A stretch of 64,000 nt of DNA from Pollenia angustigena (GCA_930367215.1 OV884059.1:15958945-16022944); one strand, 5' to 3'. Shown: positions 1 through 12,213, counted from the stretch's first letter. Notes: a model not told the origin generated them from the letters alone. Numbers and translations: made by a program.

Positions 1-1480
1 ATGCCGAATGTGTAAAGAAGATGAGCGAAGATGAGGTTGATGAGACTACAAAGACGGTGACGAGGAAAAGGAACATTGACAATTTCGAAGATACTTTTTC
101 ATAAACGTATAATTTCGGGGCTTACTTGGTGGCTATGGCTTTAACTCAAATTGAAGGGAAGGTAGGAATGTTTGACCTGGGAACGGACCCTCATTAGGGA
201 CTTTTGCTAACTGACAGATGCTCCCAACTATTCTAATGCAGTGTATGTTAAATAGCTTCAGCTCCTAAGCACGTGGTGAGTAGAGTACATAATCTTGCCC
301 GGGTGTATATCAAAAGATACATGTGTGCGTTGGTTGTTCTCACACAAACAATGCGGTTACCCTTGCCCCTGACTGTGAGAGCAATCAGCACACTTAGGTA
401 GCCATTGGAGTTCAGAATCCGGCAATATTATGCACTAGCCCTTGTTAAGGAGTTGGAGTTCCCCTGCCTTTAGAAAAATGCTTGCAGCTGCTGTTGAGTA
501 GCAACAGCGCATATGATGGTCCTTCAGCCCAAACTTTCCCAGAAGTGTTGGGGTAGGTTATCCCACGCCTTGTATCTTTTCAAAGAAAAGGTAAAACTCC
601 CCGGAAAGACATTAAGCCTTTCCCTTGAGAAATATACTTTCGGGCCTTAACCAATCATGAGTCTTATGTCGTGTTACCACGGATAGGATCTCTGGTTAGC
701 CGCGATCAAAAAATTTTAGATTTTTTTCGGACACCAGGTATTGGCTGCACGTGACTTCCTCGGAGAATGCAACACCATAAGGTGAAGTATCCCTAAAATC
801 ATTCCCACAAACCACCGGTAAGCGGTAGGACATACATAAGTTAAACAAAGACGGCTGATTGGCCTTAAATACTCCTTAGATCATTACCAAAAACCTCCGG
901 CGGGACAAAAGGAAGATAAAAAATGACGGAAAGATGGGCCTTAACAAATAATGATGGTTTCCCAGCCTAGAACAGTTGAACGAATTACGCTACTATAAAC
1001 AACACAAGTTATGTTTAAATTACAAATCTTTCCAAAAAGCGTAATGATAAAAAATATCATACTTTCAATTCTAAACGTCAGATGGCACCTGAACACACTC
1101 AGTGTTGCCAAGTCTGAAAATACAAACAGCAACCCTCGTAGCCAATAAAAAAGCACTAACTATTTGAATAAATAATCATAAATAAATAATTTATTTCTTT
1201 TGCTTATTTATACAAACACTTTGTTTAAAATATTTAAAAAAATTTAGAATTTGTTCTTATAAAAAATCATAAATCTGTAGCTTCATTTGGTTTAAAGGAA
1301 TTTTTAATTTTATGTGCTAAAAAAACGTTAGAAAAATAAACAACACATTCGATGCTCTTAAATGTTTAGGAATTCTTTAACCAAATTTTTTTAATTGCTG
1401 TTATTTGATTTCTTTTTTAAACATTTTTTTTAATTATCAAAAATTATTTAATTTTTTATATCTTTTTTAGATGGTATAAT
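1..1480. other. Unassigned non-coding stretch
   Basis: No recognisable coding region. The first 700 bases are less AT-rich than most of the window and may be the non-coding part of a degraded transposon, but I recognise no family. From about 1150 on it is simple AT-rich sequence. Confidence 0.4.
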
Positions 1481-1485
1481 TTTAT

Positions 1486-2136
1486 ACTTGCAGCACAATA
1501 GTGGAGAAGGTATTATACGTTTGTGCTGATGTCTGTAACACTGGCAAATAATGTTGCTGGACCCACCTTTTAGTATGCCGATTGATTTAGGCCGGCTTTT
1601 TGTAAGGTGGATTTAGTTTAAACTTGGTTTTACGTAGTCTGAAACTCGGATTTTCCGGCAAAATGTGATTTTATTTCATTAAAGACCAACATTTTAAGCC
1701 AAACTAAGCTGTTCTGTCAAAATTTTGTGTAGAAACTTTGTAATGGCGGCAGAAATCTGTTTTCAGATTAACTCGGAATAACTTTTTAAGTCGATCTACC
1801 TTTGTCCGTCCGTCCGGCTTACCGACTCGCTGCCTGTCCACGGAACAGAATACGCAAAGTCAATTTTGTACGGATATGTCCAGAATGGATCATAGATCGT
1901 ATATAAATTCCCTCTCCAAAATCGCTTTAAGACGAACAACTCTCCTTAAGATGTTGGCAATTAGAAATTATTCGTGTATGAATCTTAACCTCATTACATA
2001 ATTTTGTTTTGAAGGGTCCATGATTACCCATGGGTCCTTAGTAGGGTACACTCTTGAAATATTTGTCTTTATATACTGTAGTGTAGGCTTTCATATGGTC
2101 GGGCTTGACCGACTTTACTTTCTTTCTTTCTTTTTT
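1486..2136 (+). repeat. Dispersed repeat family A, copy 1
   Basis: Starts with an imperfect form of the family opening (CACAATAGTGGAGAAGGTAT) and ends with the family ending GGTCGGGCTTGACCGACT followed by a TTTC-rich tail. The same opening and ending occur at 49118-49790 and 52965-53262, and the ending alone at 12343-12423. In the better copies the two ends form a short inverted repeat (TACCC-ACACCACA against TGTGGTGTAGGGTA). No coding sequence is visible, so it is probably a non-autonomous element. Confidence 0.65.
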
Positions 2137-2790
2137 TAAATTAATTAATTTATTTAAATTATAGAAAAAAAACCCATACAAATTTTTATTTTTATTAAAA
2201 TTTTTAAACAAAATTATTTTGCTGTTTTAACACTAACCACTTAATTAATAGCAGCAACTTTAGATCTTATAAACATTTTTATCATAAATTATGTTTATAT
2301 TAACTTTATTTATTTATTTTATTTTTTTCAATTACATTTTTAATGGCACTTCATTCATAAAATAGCACTTTCAGCTAAAATTAAAATTATCATCAGAAGT
2401 GCTTCCTTCCTTTAAAAATTAAAACAAAAAACGCCCGCTTTCTCACACAGATTCTGTTGTCTTAAATTTTTTTTATAAATACCCGTAATTATAAATAAAA
2501 AGCGTCCGATCTCGATGAATTTATAACATTTACTGAGGATTTACTTAAATTTCTCAAATGACTAAAACAAAAAAAAAGTTTAAAAAGCAAAAGAACTTCA
2601 TTATTATCATCATTAAGGCCCCTTAATTTTGGCCAAGTTGTAGCTTTTTATTTGTTATACCGGCTTTTTAGAATGTTTGTATTTGTCTATTTACTCTCTG
2701 TGTCTGTTATCAACAAGTTTCTGAAATAAATTTATGAATGAAAAGCTTCTTTTTATTGTTAAATAAAAAAGAAAAGGAAAAGCTTCTTTG

Positions 2791-3061
2791 CTTAGTCTGA
2801 GCTCATACGGCTCATGTCTTATTGACAAGATTCTTCCTTTTTCTTCTTTGCACATGAATTACCGTTCAAATGATTCATGTCATGTTGACGCCATGTGCTT
2901 TTTTGATATTGAAAACAATAACAAAATTAAACAACTAATGAAAAAGCAAAACGTTAAGACAGTACATGCATCTGTGTACTCGTTTCTTTTCCCCTCGTCC
3001 CTCTCGCCTATAAAGTAGCAATCTTGTCAATAAGACATGAGCCGTATGAAGTCAGACTTAG
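2791..3061. mobile_element. Inverted-repeat MITE with about 42-bp arms
   Basis: The arms 2791-2833 and 3019-3061 are near-perfect reverse complements; the shared core includes CATACGGCTCATGTCTTATT. The 270-bp size, long arms and lack of coding sequence fit a non-autonomous DNA transposon. I did not find a convincing target-site duplication. Confidence 0.75.
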
Positions 3062-3192
3062 AACGGCAAGTTTATGAATGGATAAATGATTAATTACCCT
3101 TTTTGGTAGCTTTTTTATAAGGGCGCATGACTACTACAGGCTCTTTAAAATTCTAGAATTCGGAATGGTCTCTGACCAAGTAAGAAGAATAG

Positions 3193-3675
3193 CAAAAAAA
3201 TCTAAAATATGTGGCGCCATTGAAAATTACTCAGTATGAATTAAATCGTAAACTCTGCATTTGACGATGCTATGATCTTTAGCAAAGTTGTTGAGCATGA
3301 GCCGGCGAAGGTTTATAAGTTGATATGACCAATTTCAGACAGGTGGCGCCACTGAAAATGACTCGAAATGAGTTAAATCATAAACTGTGCATTTGATCAT
3401 GCTAGGATCTTTAGCACAGCTGTTAAGCATTACCATACAAAGGTTTCTAGGTTGGCATGACCAATTTACGATAGGCGGCACCATTGAAAATTACTCAAAA
3501 TAAATTATATCATTTGATCATGCTATGGTCTTTAGTAAAGTTGTTGCGCAAGAGCCGGCAAAGGTTTCTACGTTGGTATGAACAATTTCCGACAAGAAGT
3601 GCCATTGAAAATGAATAAAATCGTAAGCTATGCAATTGATCATGCTTTGATCTGTTAGCAAAAAAATGTCTAAAA
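3193..3675. repeat. Tandem repeat, unit about 131 bp, 3.5 copies
   Basis: Units begin near 3211, 3343, 3474 and 3596, each with a form of GTGGCGCCATTGAAAATTAC followed by a conserved GATCATGCT-ATGATCTTTAGCA block. The array ends about 50 bp before the Helitron helicase tail on the same strand. Helitron-like elements often carry tandem arrays, so it may belong to that element; this is inference. Confidence 0.75.
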
Positions 3676-3723
3676 TATTCCAGAAAAAAGAAATTATAAA
3701 GAAAATCCATTTTCTCATACATT

Positions 3724-4020
3724 TTGTATGGAGTGCTAAAAGGAAAGTTTAAAGGAGAGGAAGTTCTCATTCCGAGAATTCCAATGATCCTAACCGATAT
3801 GCCATTCGAGCTTAAACGAATCCAATTTCCAATTCGTCTCGCATTCGCCATGACAATCAACAAATCCCAAGGACAATCATTGAGTGTTTGTGGCCTAAAT
3901 TTGGAGAAGGACTGTTTTTCACACGGTCAACTCTATGTCGCATGTTCCAGTGTCGGAAAGCCATCCTCTTTGTTCATTTTCGCAACTGACAACAAAACGA
4001 AAAATATTGTTTATCACATA
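3724..4020 (+). mobile_element. Helitron helicase, C-terminal remnant
   Basis: The reading frame encodes the end of a Pif1-like Helitron helicase. It reads GKFKGEEVLIPRIPMI, then FPIRLAFAMTINKSQGQSL, then CGLNLEKDCFSHGQLYVACS and VGKPSSLFIFATDNKTKNIVYH. The block around NKSQGQSL and the SHGQLYVACSR-like block are the conserved late helicase motifs; the arginine of VACSRVG is serine here. The Rep domain, N-terminus and helicase motifs I-IV are absent, and the frame runs into unrelated sequence near 4020. This is a dead fragment of a rolling-circle transposon. Two related helicase pieces lie on the other strand at 38470-38738 and 40517-41180. Confidence 0.88.
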
Positions 4021-4025
4021 TTGTT

Positions 4026-4110
4026 CATTCTTGGCTGTCGCGGGAATTGAACCCAGGCTTTTACGGACTCGGAACTCTTAAATGTTTCAATTGCAACCAC
4101 TCAATCTTTT
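4026..4110 (-). repeat. Possible tRNA-derived sequence
   Basis: On the minus strand GGTTCAATTCCCGCGACAG resembles a tRNA T-arm and RNA polymerase III B box. About 50 bases upstream, GATTGAGTGGTTG resembles an A box. I cannot fold a full cloverleaf, and no matching 5' acceptor strand is evident. It is either a decayed tRNA or SINE head, or coincidence. Confidence 0.3.
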
Positions 4111-5130
4111 CAGAGGGGTTTGCCGCTTAACACTTACAGCCATTGATGACGGCTGACAGTCAATAGTCTTTAAGCCAAATTGAATTTAGCCTTAGCCTTA
4201 TTATCTACTTTTAATCGATTTCAATATGTTCAACTCAAACAAAACTATTTTGAACGGAAATTGTTCAACATATTTTGGTTAAATTTAATAAAAATTTTGT
4301 CACTAGAAACCATATTATGGTTAAATTCAATTTCTAGAATTTGCCCGTATGTTTAAAAAAATTGTTACTCCAGGGAAATGTTCCTGAGTTAAGAATCAAT
4401 AAAAGTGTATTTAAAACCTACTGGCTTGTTTGTTTTACATAAAAGAAAAAAATTAATACTGTGAAGAAAAAATTCGATTAATCGACATAAATTATTCGAA
4501 TTATTCGTTAAACGAAAATTAGCAATTTTAAATTATTCAAACAGTTAATCGCCCAAAATTAATCGATTAATCGAACAACAGTTAATCGTTTGAATACCCT
4601 ATTTCTTATACTACAAATAAAGCAACTACATAGACAACCCAAAGTTATATACAATAGTTTGATATATTGAAAAAAAAAACAAAAGTCAAACTAGTTTAGA
4701 GTTAAAACTAACCAGTAAATTTCTAGCTAAATACTAGTTACTTTGTCTGCAGGGAAGTGTGGTGTATTTGGTGTTTTACCGTTCTGCCATCTGAATGATG
4801 GTGTATTAATTTTTTGGTGCTGCCATCAACATTTGAGTATTGACGTGTTACATTATACTAAATTGTTTTGCTATTGCCGTCTTCTGGTCTCCCCAAGATA
4901 TTAAGATATTTCATTTTCTGGTGTGGCATCCTCCAGGAAAATCAGGTGCAGCCAATGTCTGGAATTCGGCAATAATTCAAAGTTTACAGATCTTAATTTA
5001 TTAGATTTTGTTTGTCGTGCTTTTTATTCTTGATAAAAACACTGAAATTTATTGTTGGAGGATAATCTATTTTCAATTTTTCTATTTCACTGCCTGCAAA
5101 GGCCGGATCATTAGGAATCATTTTCCCAAA
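4110..5130. other. Non-coding, includes CGATTAATCG-rich patch
   Basis: No gene is seen. At 4472-4600 several copies of the palindromic motif ATTCGATTAATCGA occur; a related patch lies at 20545-20660 and marks a dispersed repeat. The rest is AT-rich with no assignable structure. Confidence 0.4.
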
Positions 5131-5202
5131 AAAATATTAGGATAGACAAAGATATTAGCAAATAAAACTGCAGAGTTAATGAGAACTGCAAACACCCAGA
5201 AA

Positions 5203-5344
5203 GTGCTGGTTCACACACGTCAAGTTTGAATCGTCAAGTCTTGAGCTTTTAGGAGAGAAGGGCAAAGAGAATGCCATTTCTTTTCCCCTCTCTCCCAAAA
5301 ACTCAAGACTTGACGAGTCAAACTTGACGTGTGTGAACCAGCAC
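5203..5344. mobile_element. Hairpin MITE (near-perfect palindrome)
   Basis: Two arms of about 63 bp are reverse complements with a few mismatches and almost no loop. The outer arm reads GTGCTGGTTCACACACGTCA. It interrupts the left arm of the surrounding inverted-repeat element, so it is the younger insertion. Confidence 0.8.
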
Positions 5345-5473
5345 AAAGTCTAATTCGCAACGTTATCAAAGCTTAAGCAAAATACATACCAACAATAAAC
5401 AGTGAGTTTATCTTTTCATACATTCCCCATTACAATTAGTTGGAATTCTCCCAATAATAATTGTAGTTGTAAG

Positions 5474-6005
5474 CAGTGTTCGAAAATAAACAGTACATTA
5501 TTTAACGTTCGGCTCACACACCCAGGAACGATATCTATTTTTTTAGTAGACATACACAACCCTTAATAACGTTCGTAACTATTTTCAGGAAAGAACCGAA
5601 CATTATATAATGTTCGGTTCTTCGTTAAAAAACAGAACTATTGTAGTGATACTGTAGACAAACACTATATTTTAATGTTCTATAATGTTTTTTTCCTGTG
5701 TGTGTTTTGTTTTTGTAAAAAATGTTTGGTTTTTTTTATCAGCCAAAAGCGACGAATATTAACGAGCCGAACCGAACACATTGAAGTTTGTGGATTTTCC
5801 AAAAAAACTGAACGGAATTAAATGTTCACATCTTTTGTTGAGTTTGATAAAAACAGTAATATTTTTGTGTTCGAAAGATGACTAACAGGAAAACTTTATT
5901 TTTTTTAATGATTTTCTACACAAACACTATTAGCGTTTGTGTTTTCCACAAATCTACCGAACCGAACATTAAGAAACGATATTTAGTGTTTATTTTCGAA
6001 CACTG
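5474..6005. mobile_element. Non-autonomous hAT-type element with 8-bp target duplication
   Basis: The ends are inverted repeats (CAGTGTTCGAAAATAAAC on the left, its reverse complement on the right). The element is flanked by a perfect 8-bp direct repeat GTTGTAAG at 5466-5473 and 6006-6013. An 8-bp duplication and a CAG start are hallmarks of hAT transposons. It is 532 bp long and has no transposase. A second copy of the family is at 51033-52150. Confidence 0.9.
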
Positions 6006-6399
6006 GTTGTAAGTGGGTCTAGAAAAAACAAAATATAAACAAAAACAACAAAAACAAGAAAAACTTTGATAACTAATATACATGTGGCAGTGCAAATAAA
6101 ACTGAACTGGCAAAATAAAATAAAGAAATTTGTTTTATTTTTGTTTTTTCTTTACCCACTTACAACTACATTTAGAGTTGACAAAAAATCAACCAATTGT
6201 GGTCGCGATTGTAAGAAAAGATAAACTCACTGTTTATTGTTGTTGTTTTTGTTTAAGCTTTGATATTGTTACAAGTAAAACTGGGGCTTATAATTCTTAT
6301 TCGCTTAACAGTTTTATTTGTATAATATCTTTAGTTTTTCTAAAATCTTTGGATGAAGTTTCCTGACGATCTGGCCTAAGCAACCAGTGAAATGCGCAT

Positions 6400-7735
6400 A
6401 GGAAAAGCTTATCCCATCAGCAATAAACTTCGGTTTGTCAATTGTGTGAAATGGGAATTTAGCACATTATAACGAAACCTTGATAATTAATTTTTGAATC
6501 CCAAGAAAAACTTTGATAATTTGCTTTATTGTTTATTGGCAAGAAAATCAAAATAAAGTAACTTGCCACTTCAGTTTTCTTATGCCGTGCACTTGCAAAT
6601 TTATTATCAAAGTAATTTTTAGGAATCCAAAATTTTTAATTAATAAGATATTGTTGAAAGTGCCTTAATTCCCAATTTTTATTCCTGATCTCTTGAGATC
6701 ATGGCTGACCACAAATCCTATCTTGTACCAAGGGAGTCAGCAGCCCCTGGAGTTTCAGCACCAGACTGCCTATTAGCTGAGGGCCACAAGGGCATAGTCT
6801 TTCTAAAAAAAAATGCTTGTCGCCACGAAAAAATTGCTTTTGCAAGGAGCATACTTTTCTTGAGAAGAGGTGTGTCATTGTGCTTAAAAAGAAAAATTGT
6901 ATAAGAAATAGACTTGAGGATGAAGTGGGTGTGTGATATGAGCGGATGCTCTTGCTAGATGAAGAGCGATAAATGTTGAAAAAGTTGGTTAAAGGGTGAA
7001 GACTTGGATTCGGTAAAAGATGAGCTGTAAAGTATCCGTGGGCAAATAAGAGTGGAGTGTGTAGGTTGAAGTGGTGAACACTTGGATTTGATGTATGAAT
7101 GAAGAGTCAAGGAACCGAGGTTGAATAGGAGTGGAGTGTATTGTTTGAAGGCTGTACGACGAGGAAACGGGTATCAGGAAGAGTGGAGTGTATTAATTGA
7201 AGTCTGAATCATAGATTCGGTAAATGGATGAAGATTCGAGAGCCGAGGTAGAAGAAGAAGCTCATACAATGTTTTTTCGCAGGAGAATGATTTTCTACAA
7301 AAAGTGAATTTTTCAGGGAATAGTGCTTTATATGATCACGTAGTGGTTGTGGATTTAACCCAAAATCGGAGGATGGGTATTCCTGAGCTACAATAGAGCT
7401 TTCCGCTTATGAAAAGTTTTGAATTGTGAAGACGGATCATCCCTAGGTGCTTCTAAACAATGGAGGGGTGTATAATTCTGCCAGATTATACACTTAAATT
7501 GCTACCTGTGTTTGTCGGTTGCTCCCGCATACAAGGGCGGGATGTTAACGCATTGCTTGTCATCCAGTGGCTTAGGAATTCAAAATAAAAGAATTTTCTT
7601 TAAAGAAACATCCTTTTATAGGAATTATATGAATTTAATTATCCCAATTAAATTCAGCCCCTACACAAAAATCTATATGTGAAGCGGAAAATAGAAAGGG
7701 ACCTAGGGGTTTTGCCATTTTAAAGATTTAAATAC
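6400..7735. other. Non-coding, weakly repetitive
   Basis: No supported gene. Between 6930 and 7260 the motif GAGTGGAGTGT and phrases such as GTGAAGACTTGGATT recur irregularly, like a degraded minisatellite with units of about 60-100 bp. The short open frame at 6701-6904 resembles nothing I recognise. Confidence 0.4.
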
Positions 7736-7835
7736 GTGTATCTTTGGTGTACCATCACTGAGCGTGTTGTGTTGTTGGTCAAACTTGAAAACGCGCGTAG
7801 GTCGTCCCTATCTCTTATTTTCTGTAGTTGGGTTT
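7736..7835. repeat. Dispersed repeat, inverted relative at 46690-46800
   Basis: The sequence around ATCTTTGGTGTACCATCACT and ACGCGCGTAGGTCGTCCCTA reappears reverse-complemented near 46690-46800 (TAGGGACGACCTACGCGCGT, then the TGATGGTACACC side). This marks an interspersed repeat of unknown class. Confidence 0.6.
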
Positions 7836-7884
7836 TACTGTTCCCTTTACCTTACTGGTCCCTTTCTCTATGCGCTGTCACATA

Positions 7885-8500
7885 TGTATAAAACAGGATG
7901 TGTGTATGTAACGTATGAACTCCAAAACGGCTGGGCCGATTTTGTTGAGATTTTTGGGGAATCTTCAGAATATTCAGGCGGGTGACACTGTGAAGTCTGA
8001 TTATTGATTTTCGGTCTGCGGGCGGAGGGGCGTGGCAAAATCCAATTTATGTATTGCACCACCATTGACATCTATATAATTTGGACGATTTATACGAAAA
8101 TAAAATTTTGGCCCGCCCACTTTCTTCGAATTACCTAAAATCAGAAAACGGCTTCATCGATTTGACAAATTTTTCTTTCAAATGTTCGTATTAATCCATT
8201 TTAAGTTTTCATGGAAAGAAAAATTTACCACGCCTACTTTTACGCCCACTTTTTCTATGAAGAGCATAACATGACCGATTTGGACGATTTTTTTTTTAAA
8301 TCATCGCCATGGTCCAACTTAGGTTTTTACGGAAAGAAAATTTTGCCCCGCCCACTTTTTTCGTATACCTAAGATCAGACTCGATTTGACTAATTTTCCT
8401 TTCAAATGTTCGTATCTTTTTAACGGATTTTAAAAATCGAACGCAAACATTTTTCCTAATTTGGACAGGACAACGTCTGTCGGGTCAGGTAGTATTACCA
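7885..8500 (+). mobile_element. Possible Helitron-like 3' region
   Basis: The stretch contains repeated CGCCCACTTTTTTC blocks and ends with ACAACGTCTGTCGGGTCAGG then TAGT. From general knowledge of insect genomes I associate this kind of ending with Helitron-like elements, which normally finish in CTAGT or similar; here the C has become G. No coding part is present, so the call rests on the end sequence alone. Confidence 0.35.
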
Positions 8501-9370
8501 TATAGAGGAAAACTGTGTATTTCAATGAGGTGTCCCTTTTATAGTGGGATTAGCTGTATGTATATTGCTTTATGTATATATACCACAAGTTTTGCTAACA
8601 CACTCATCAAATAAATTAAAAATCTTTGTAACTCCTTGAAATACTGAAAAACTGTAACAAATTCGAACAATGAACTTTTACTTTTACAAATCACATCGTG
8701 TTGAAAAGTGCATGTCAAGCATTTGTTCATTTAGATCACGTATAATCCAAAATGTAAACAAAAATTCCCAATATTTTTCTCTATAAGAGTTTATAAAAAC
8801 TGAAACTAAAAAATACATAAATCTATGCCAATATTTACTTTATTGTTTTTTGCTTAATACAAAATGCATTTTTGTATCGACTATACACTAAAATTAAATT
8901 AATTTTTCATTATTTAGCCATCTGCTTTGGTTTTTCTTATCTATTGTATAGTTTTTTTTTTTTTTTTTGTATTCAAAATAGTTGATGAAATCCAAAAACT
9001 ATAAATAGCACAGAAAGTATTTAAATTATTTAGTAGTTCTGCAAATTTGTTTACAAATTCCCAAATATGTGTATACATTTTATTTAGTTGTCAGTTTCGA
9101 GTCAATTGTGCTAAAGATAATGATTTAAAATTTGGTGAGCTTTCGAGTTGTTTTTACTTTTAAAATATATAATACGTATAAACACTAGAGAAAAATAGTA
9201 TTCGAAATTCCCGGCAAAGGATATGTACACAAATTAGGTACTTAAAAAAATACCCCAATTTATCCCCTTCTGAACAATCTGATAATTTCTCCAAAAAAAC
9301 ACTTTCTTTTTAGAATGATTCAATGGAAAGTACACGTAAAGAAAAGGCGTTATAAAGGTGATGTATTTTG

Positions 9371-9505
9371 TAGCGTTTAAAAAACTGCAGCCAAAGTAGA
9401 AATACTGCCATTTCTTCCACTTCTTTTTTTGTCATTTGCCAAAAAAAAAACTGTTGCTTTTACATCTGAGTCATTAAATGTAAACAGTCGCTGTTAAACA
9501 AACTC
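9371..9505. repeat. Dispersed repeat B, copy 1
   Basis: About 130 bp starting TAGCGTTTAAAAAACTGCAG and ending with GTAAACAGTCGCTGTTAAAC closely matches 34319-34446. It is a short interspersed repeat with no coding potential. Confidence 0.75.
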
Positions 9506-9579
9506 AAAAAGCGAAAAGTTGTACACACATTTTCGTTTTGTGTTCGACAGTTTTTGGTTTAGACTACAGTTTTTTAAGC

Positions 9580-12213
9580 CCTGGCATTTTGACATCAGTA
9601 CTATGAAAAATGTCTTTGCTTTTGACCCCAAAGCACTTTTTATCTTTGTGATGTCTGTCTTAACATCACTTTGCCAAATTATCATCAGGGCCAAACATCG
9701 ATATTATGTCATCAATGAGAGGACACATCGGCATCACAGACATGACAAATCGGAGTCAGTTTAATAAAAAATTTTAGCAGTGCAATGACTCAGTAACATC
9801 GGACAAAGGACCCATTAGGCTTAATTTAATGACAAAATGTCATCAATTTGAGTCTTGGGGATTGACTTAAGTCAAAGTTAGAGAAAATTATTATTTACTT
9901 ACCCGTTACACATATTTGTTTCACTTTTGTTGTATTCCGCTCTTTGTTAACAGAAAAACTCTTAATTATAAGAGACCAGCAGCATGCCCGATATGGTTTT
10001 CGTAAACATTCTACTTTGAAAATTTTATGTTTTTAATAAAATAATTTTAGCAAATAGAATATGGGAATTTTCGCTTCTAATTTACTTTTTAAACTTGATA
10101 ATGATGTTAATAATACACAAAATGTGGCGTCGACAAATATGACAATATTTTACGATGACGTTCGTCATTGGATTGATGTCACTTTTTGATTCTTTGATGC
10201 CATTTGTCATAACATTCATGTCAGAATTGTGATGTTAGGGCATCATATATATGAAAAAGCAGTTTTCTCTGAGTGTATTAGCTGTTGAAGAAGTTCATGT
10301 TTGTTGATAAAGCGATTAGTCGAACGACGTTCTCGATGTTTTGTTAATATTTTTATACAAAACGCACGGTATACGAAAGCTAAAATTTAAAATGCTGTAA
10401 ATTTTGAAAAAAAATTTTGTTTACTTTTTAACTCATTTCGACAATTTTGAATATTTTTCGTAACTACCAACCATTAAAGTCGACCACAACGTTAACATGT
10501 CCTTAGCATTAACGTAAGACTAACAGGGCCTTAAGTTTGAATTACCTGTAGGTTTCAAATAGGATCCTCTCTCGAAATTCATTTTGCAAAACTTGCAAGT
10601 GCTGTAAGGCATCTTGTATCTTACTTTTTTTTTAACGCATTTAAATTAAGCGATTAACTTGTGTTTTTTTTTTCGGGAAAAAAGTAAATTCGGGAGAATT
10701 TCTTTTTTTCCGAATATTTATTTTCCTCTGGTTATTGTTTTTTAATTTGCATCTTAATCACGCATGGGAAATTGTTAAAGTCAATAAAAATTTATTTATG
10801 TTTAAATTGCATACAACAGAAAGTGATTAACCTTCAAGTTAATTAAAAAAAAAGAAAAATTAAAAGAAATATATTCGGTTTAAAATTTTTACTACTGTCA
10901 TGGTCGTAAACATATAAATTTTTTTTATAGCATTTTGCTATAATGCGTTTAAAAAGGTATTGCTACGCATTTTATACCCGGAAATTTATCGTCTATTATT
11001 TTTGTTTTGTTTAATTATTTAACAGATAAACAAATAGTTAAATAAACATTAAACGGTCGCCAGTTAACCAACTGAAATTCGATATGGGGCTTGTCGTAGT
11101 TAAAAAAAAGCATAAATTGCAATCTTTTGTTAGAGAAAAGAAAAAACAAAGTACATATTTGTAAAATTTTTTCGATTTGTTTTAATTTTTAATATTCAGC
11201 CTACCGATGGATGAAATATAACAGTCAATTTAACAAATTGAGCCTAATGATGTTACTGAGTCATCGCACTGATGATATTTATTATTAAACTGACTCCGAT
11301 TTGTCATCCCATTGATGACATATTTTCAATGTTTGACCCTGATAACAATTTGGCCAATCTGGCAATCTCAGTAACTCAATGTTATGAAAGTTTGTCATTT
11401 ATTTGAGCCTAATAAGTCTTTTCTCCGATGTTACTGAGTCATCGCACTGATGACATATGTTATTTAATTGACTTCGAACAGTCATTTCTGTGATGCCGAT
11501 TTGTCATTACATTTATGACATAATTTTAATGTCTGATCCTAATAACAATTTGGCCGATTTGGCAATCTCAATGAACAAATGTTATGACAGTTTGTTATTT
11601 GAGCCTAATAAGTCCTTTCTCCAATGTTACTGAGTAATCGCACTGACTCCGATTCGTTATTTCTGTGATGCCGATGTGTCATCCCATTGATGACATAATT
11701 TCAATGTTTGATCCTGATGACAATTTGGCCTATTTGGCAATCCCAATGACTCAATGTTATGAACGTTTGTCATTTATTTGGGCCTAATAAGTCCTTTCTC
11801 TGATGTTACTGAATCATCGCACTGATGATATATGTTATTAACTTGACTTCGATTCGTCATTTTTGCGATGCTGATTTGTCATCCTATTGATGACATAATT
11901 TCAATGATGGATCCTCATGACAATTTGGCAATCCCAATGACTCAATTTAATGACAGTTTGTCATTTATTTGAGCTTAATAAGTCCTTTCTCCGATGTTAC
12001 TGAATCATCGCACTGATGACATATGTTATTAAACTGGCTACGAACAGTAATTTCTGTGATGCCGATTTGTCATCCCATTGATGACATAATTTCAATGGTT
12101 GACCCTGATGACAATTTGTTCAAGTGATGTTAAAGCTGACATCAAAATGATGAAAAGTGTCATGGTGTCAAAACGTAGACACTTGTCATAGTTCTGATGC
12201 CAAAAACCATCAG
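9580..12213. mobile_element. Foldback-like element with repetitive long inverted ends
   Basis: The left end (9580-9890) and the right region (11240-12213) are reverse complements. Outer tips are TTTTGACATCAG on the left and the complement of TTTTGGCATCAG on the right. The right side holds five tandem subunits starting with GATGTTACTGAGTCATCGCA-like sequence at 11249, 11427, 11633, 11802 and 11993 (spacing 169-206 bp); the left has about one unit. The middle (9890-11240) is AT-rich with no open transposase frame. Long ends built of direct subrepeats are typical of foldback, Galileo-like elements; family membership is inference. Shorter relatives are at 17537-17890 and 36680-36970. Confidence 0.75.

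Larger units (their letters stand above)
5140..6400. mobile_element. Inverted-repeat element, interrupted by hAT and hairpin
   Basis: The left arm (about 5140-5465) and right arm (about 6160-6360) are diverged reverse complements. Shared blocks include AATAAACAGTGAGTTTATCT on the left against AGATAAACTCACTGTTTATT on the right, and CAAATAAAACTG against CAGTTTTATTTG. The left arm is split by a 142-bp hairpin (5203-5344), and a hAT-type element (5474-6005) sits near the centre. Related halves occur inside the 3.89-kb tandem unit (about 57410-57780) and at 54762-54980. Confidence 0.65.

Noticed and set aside
1..960. GC-richer left edge as a possible gene end
   Set aside because: Stops are frequent in all frames and no protein words are recognisable.
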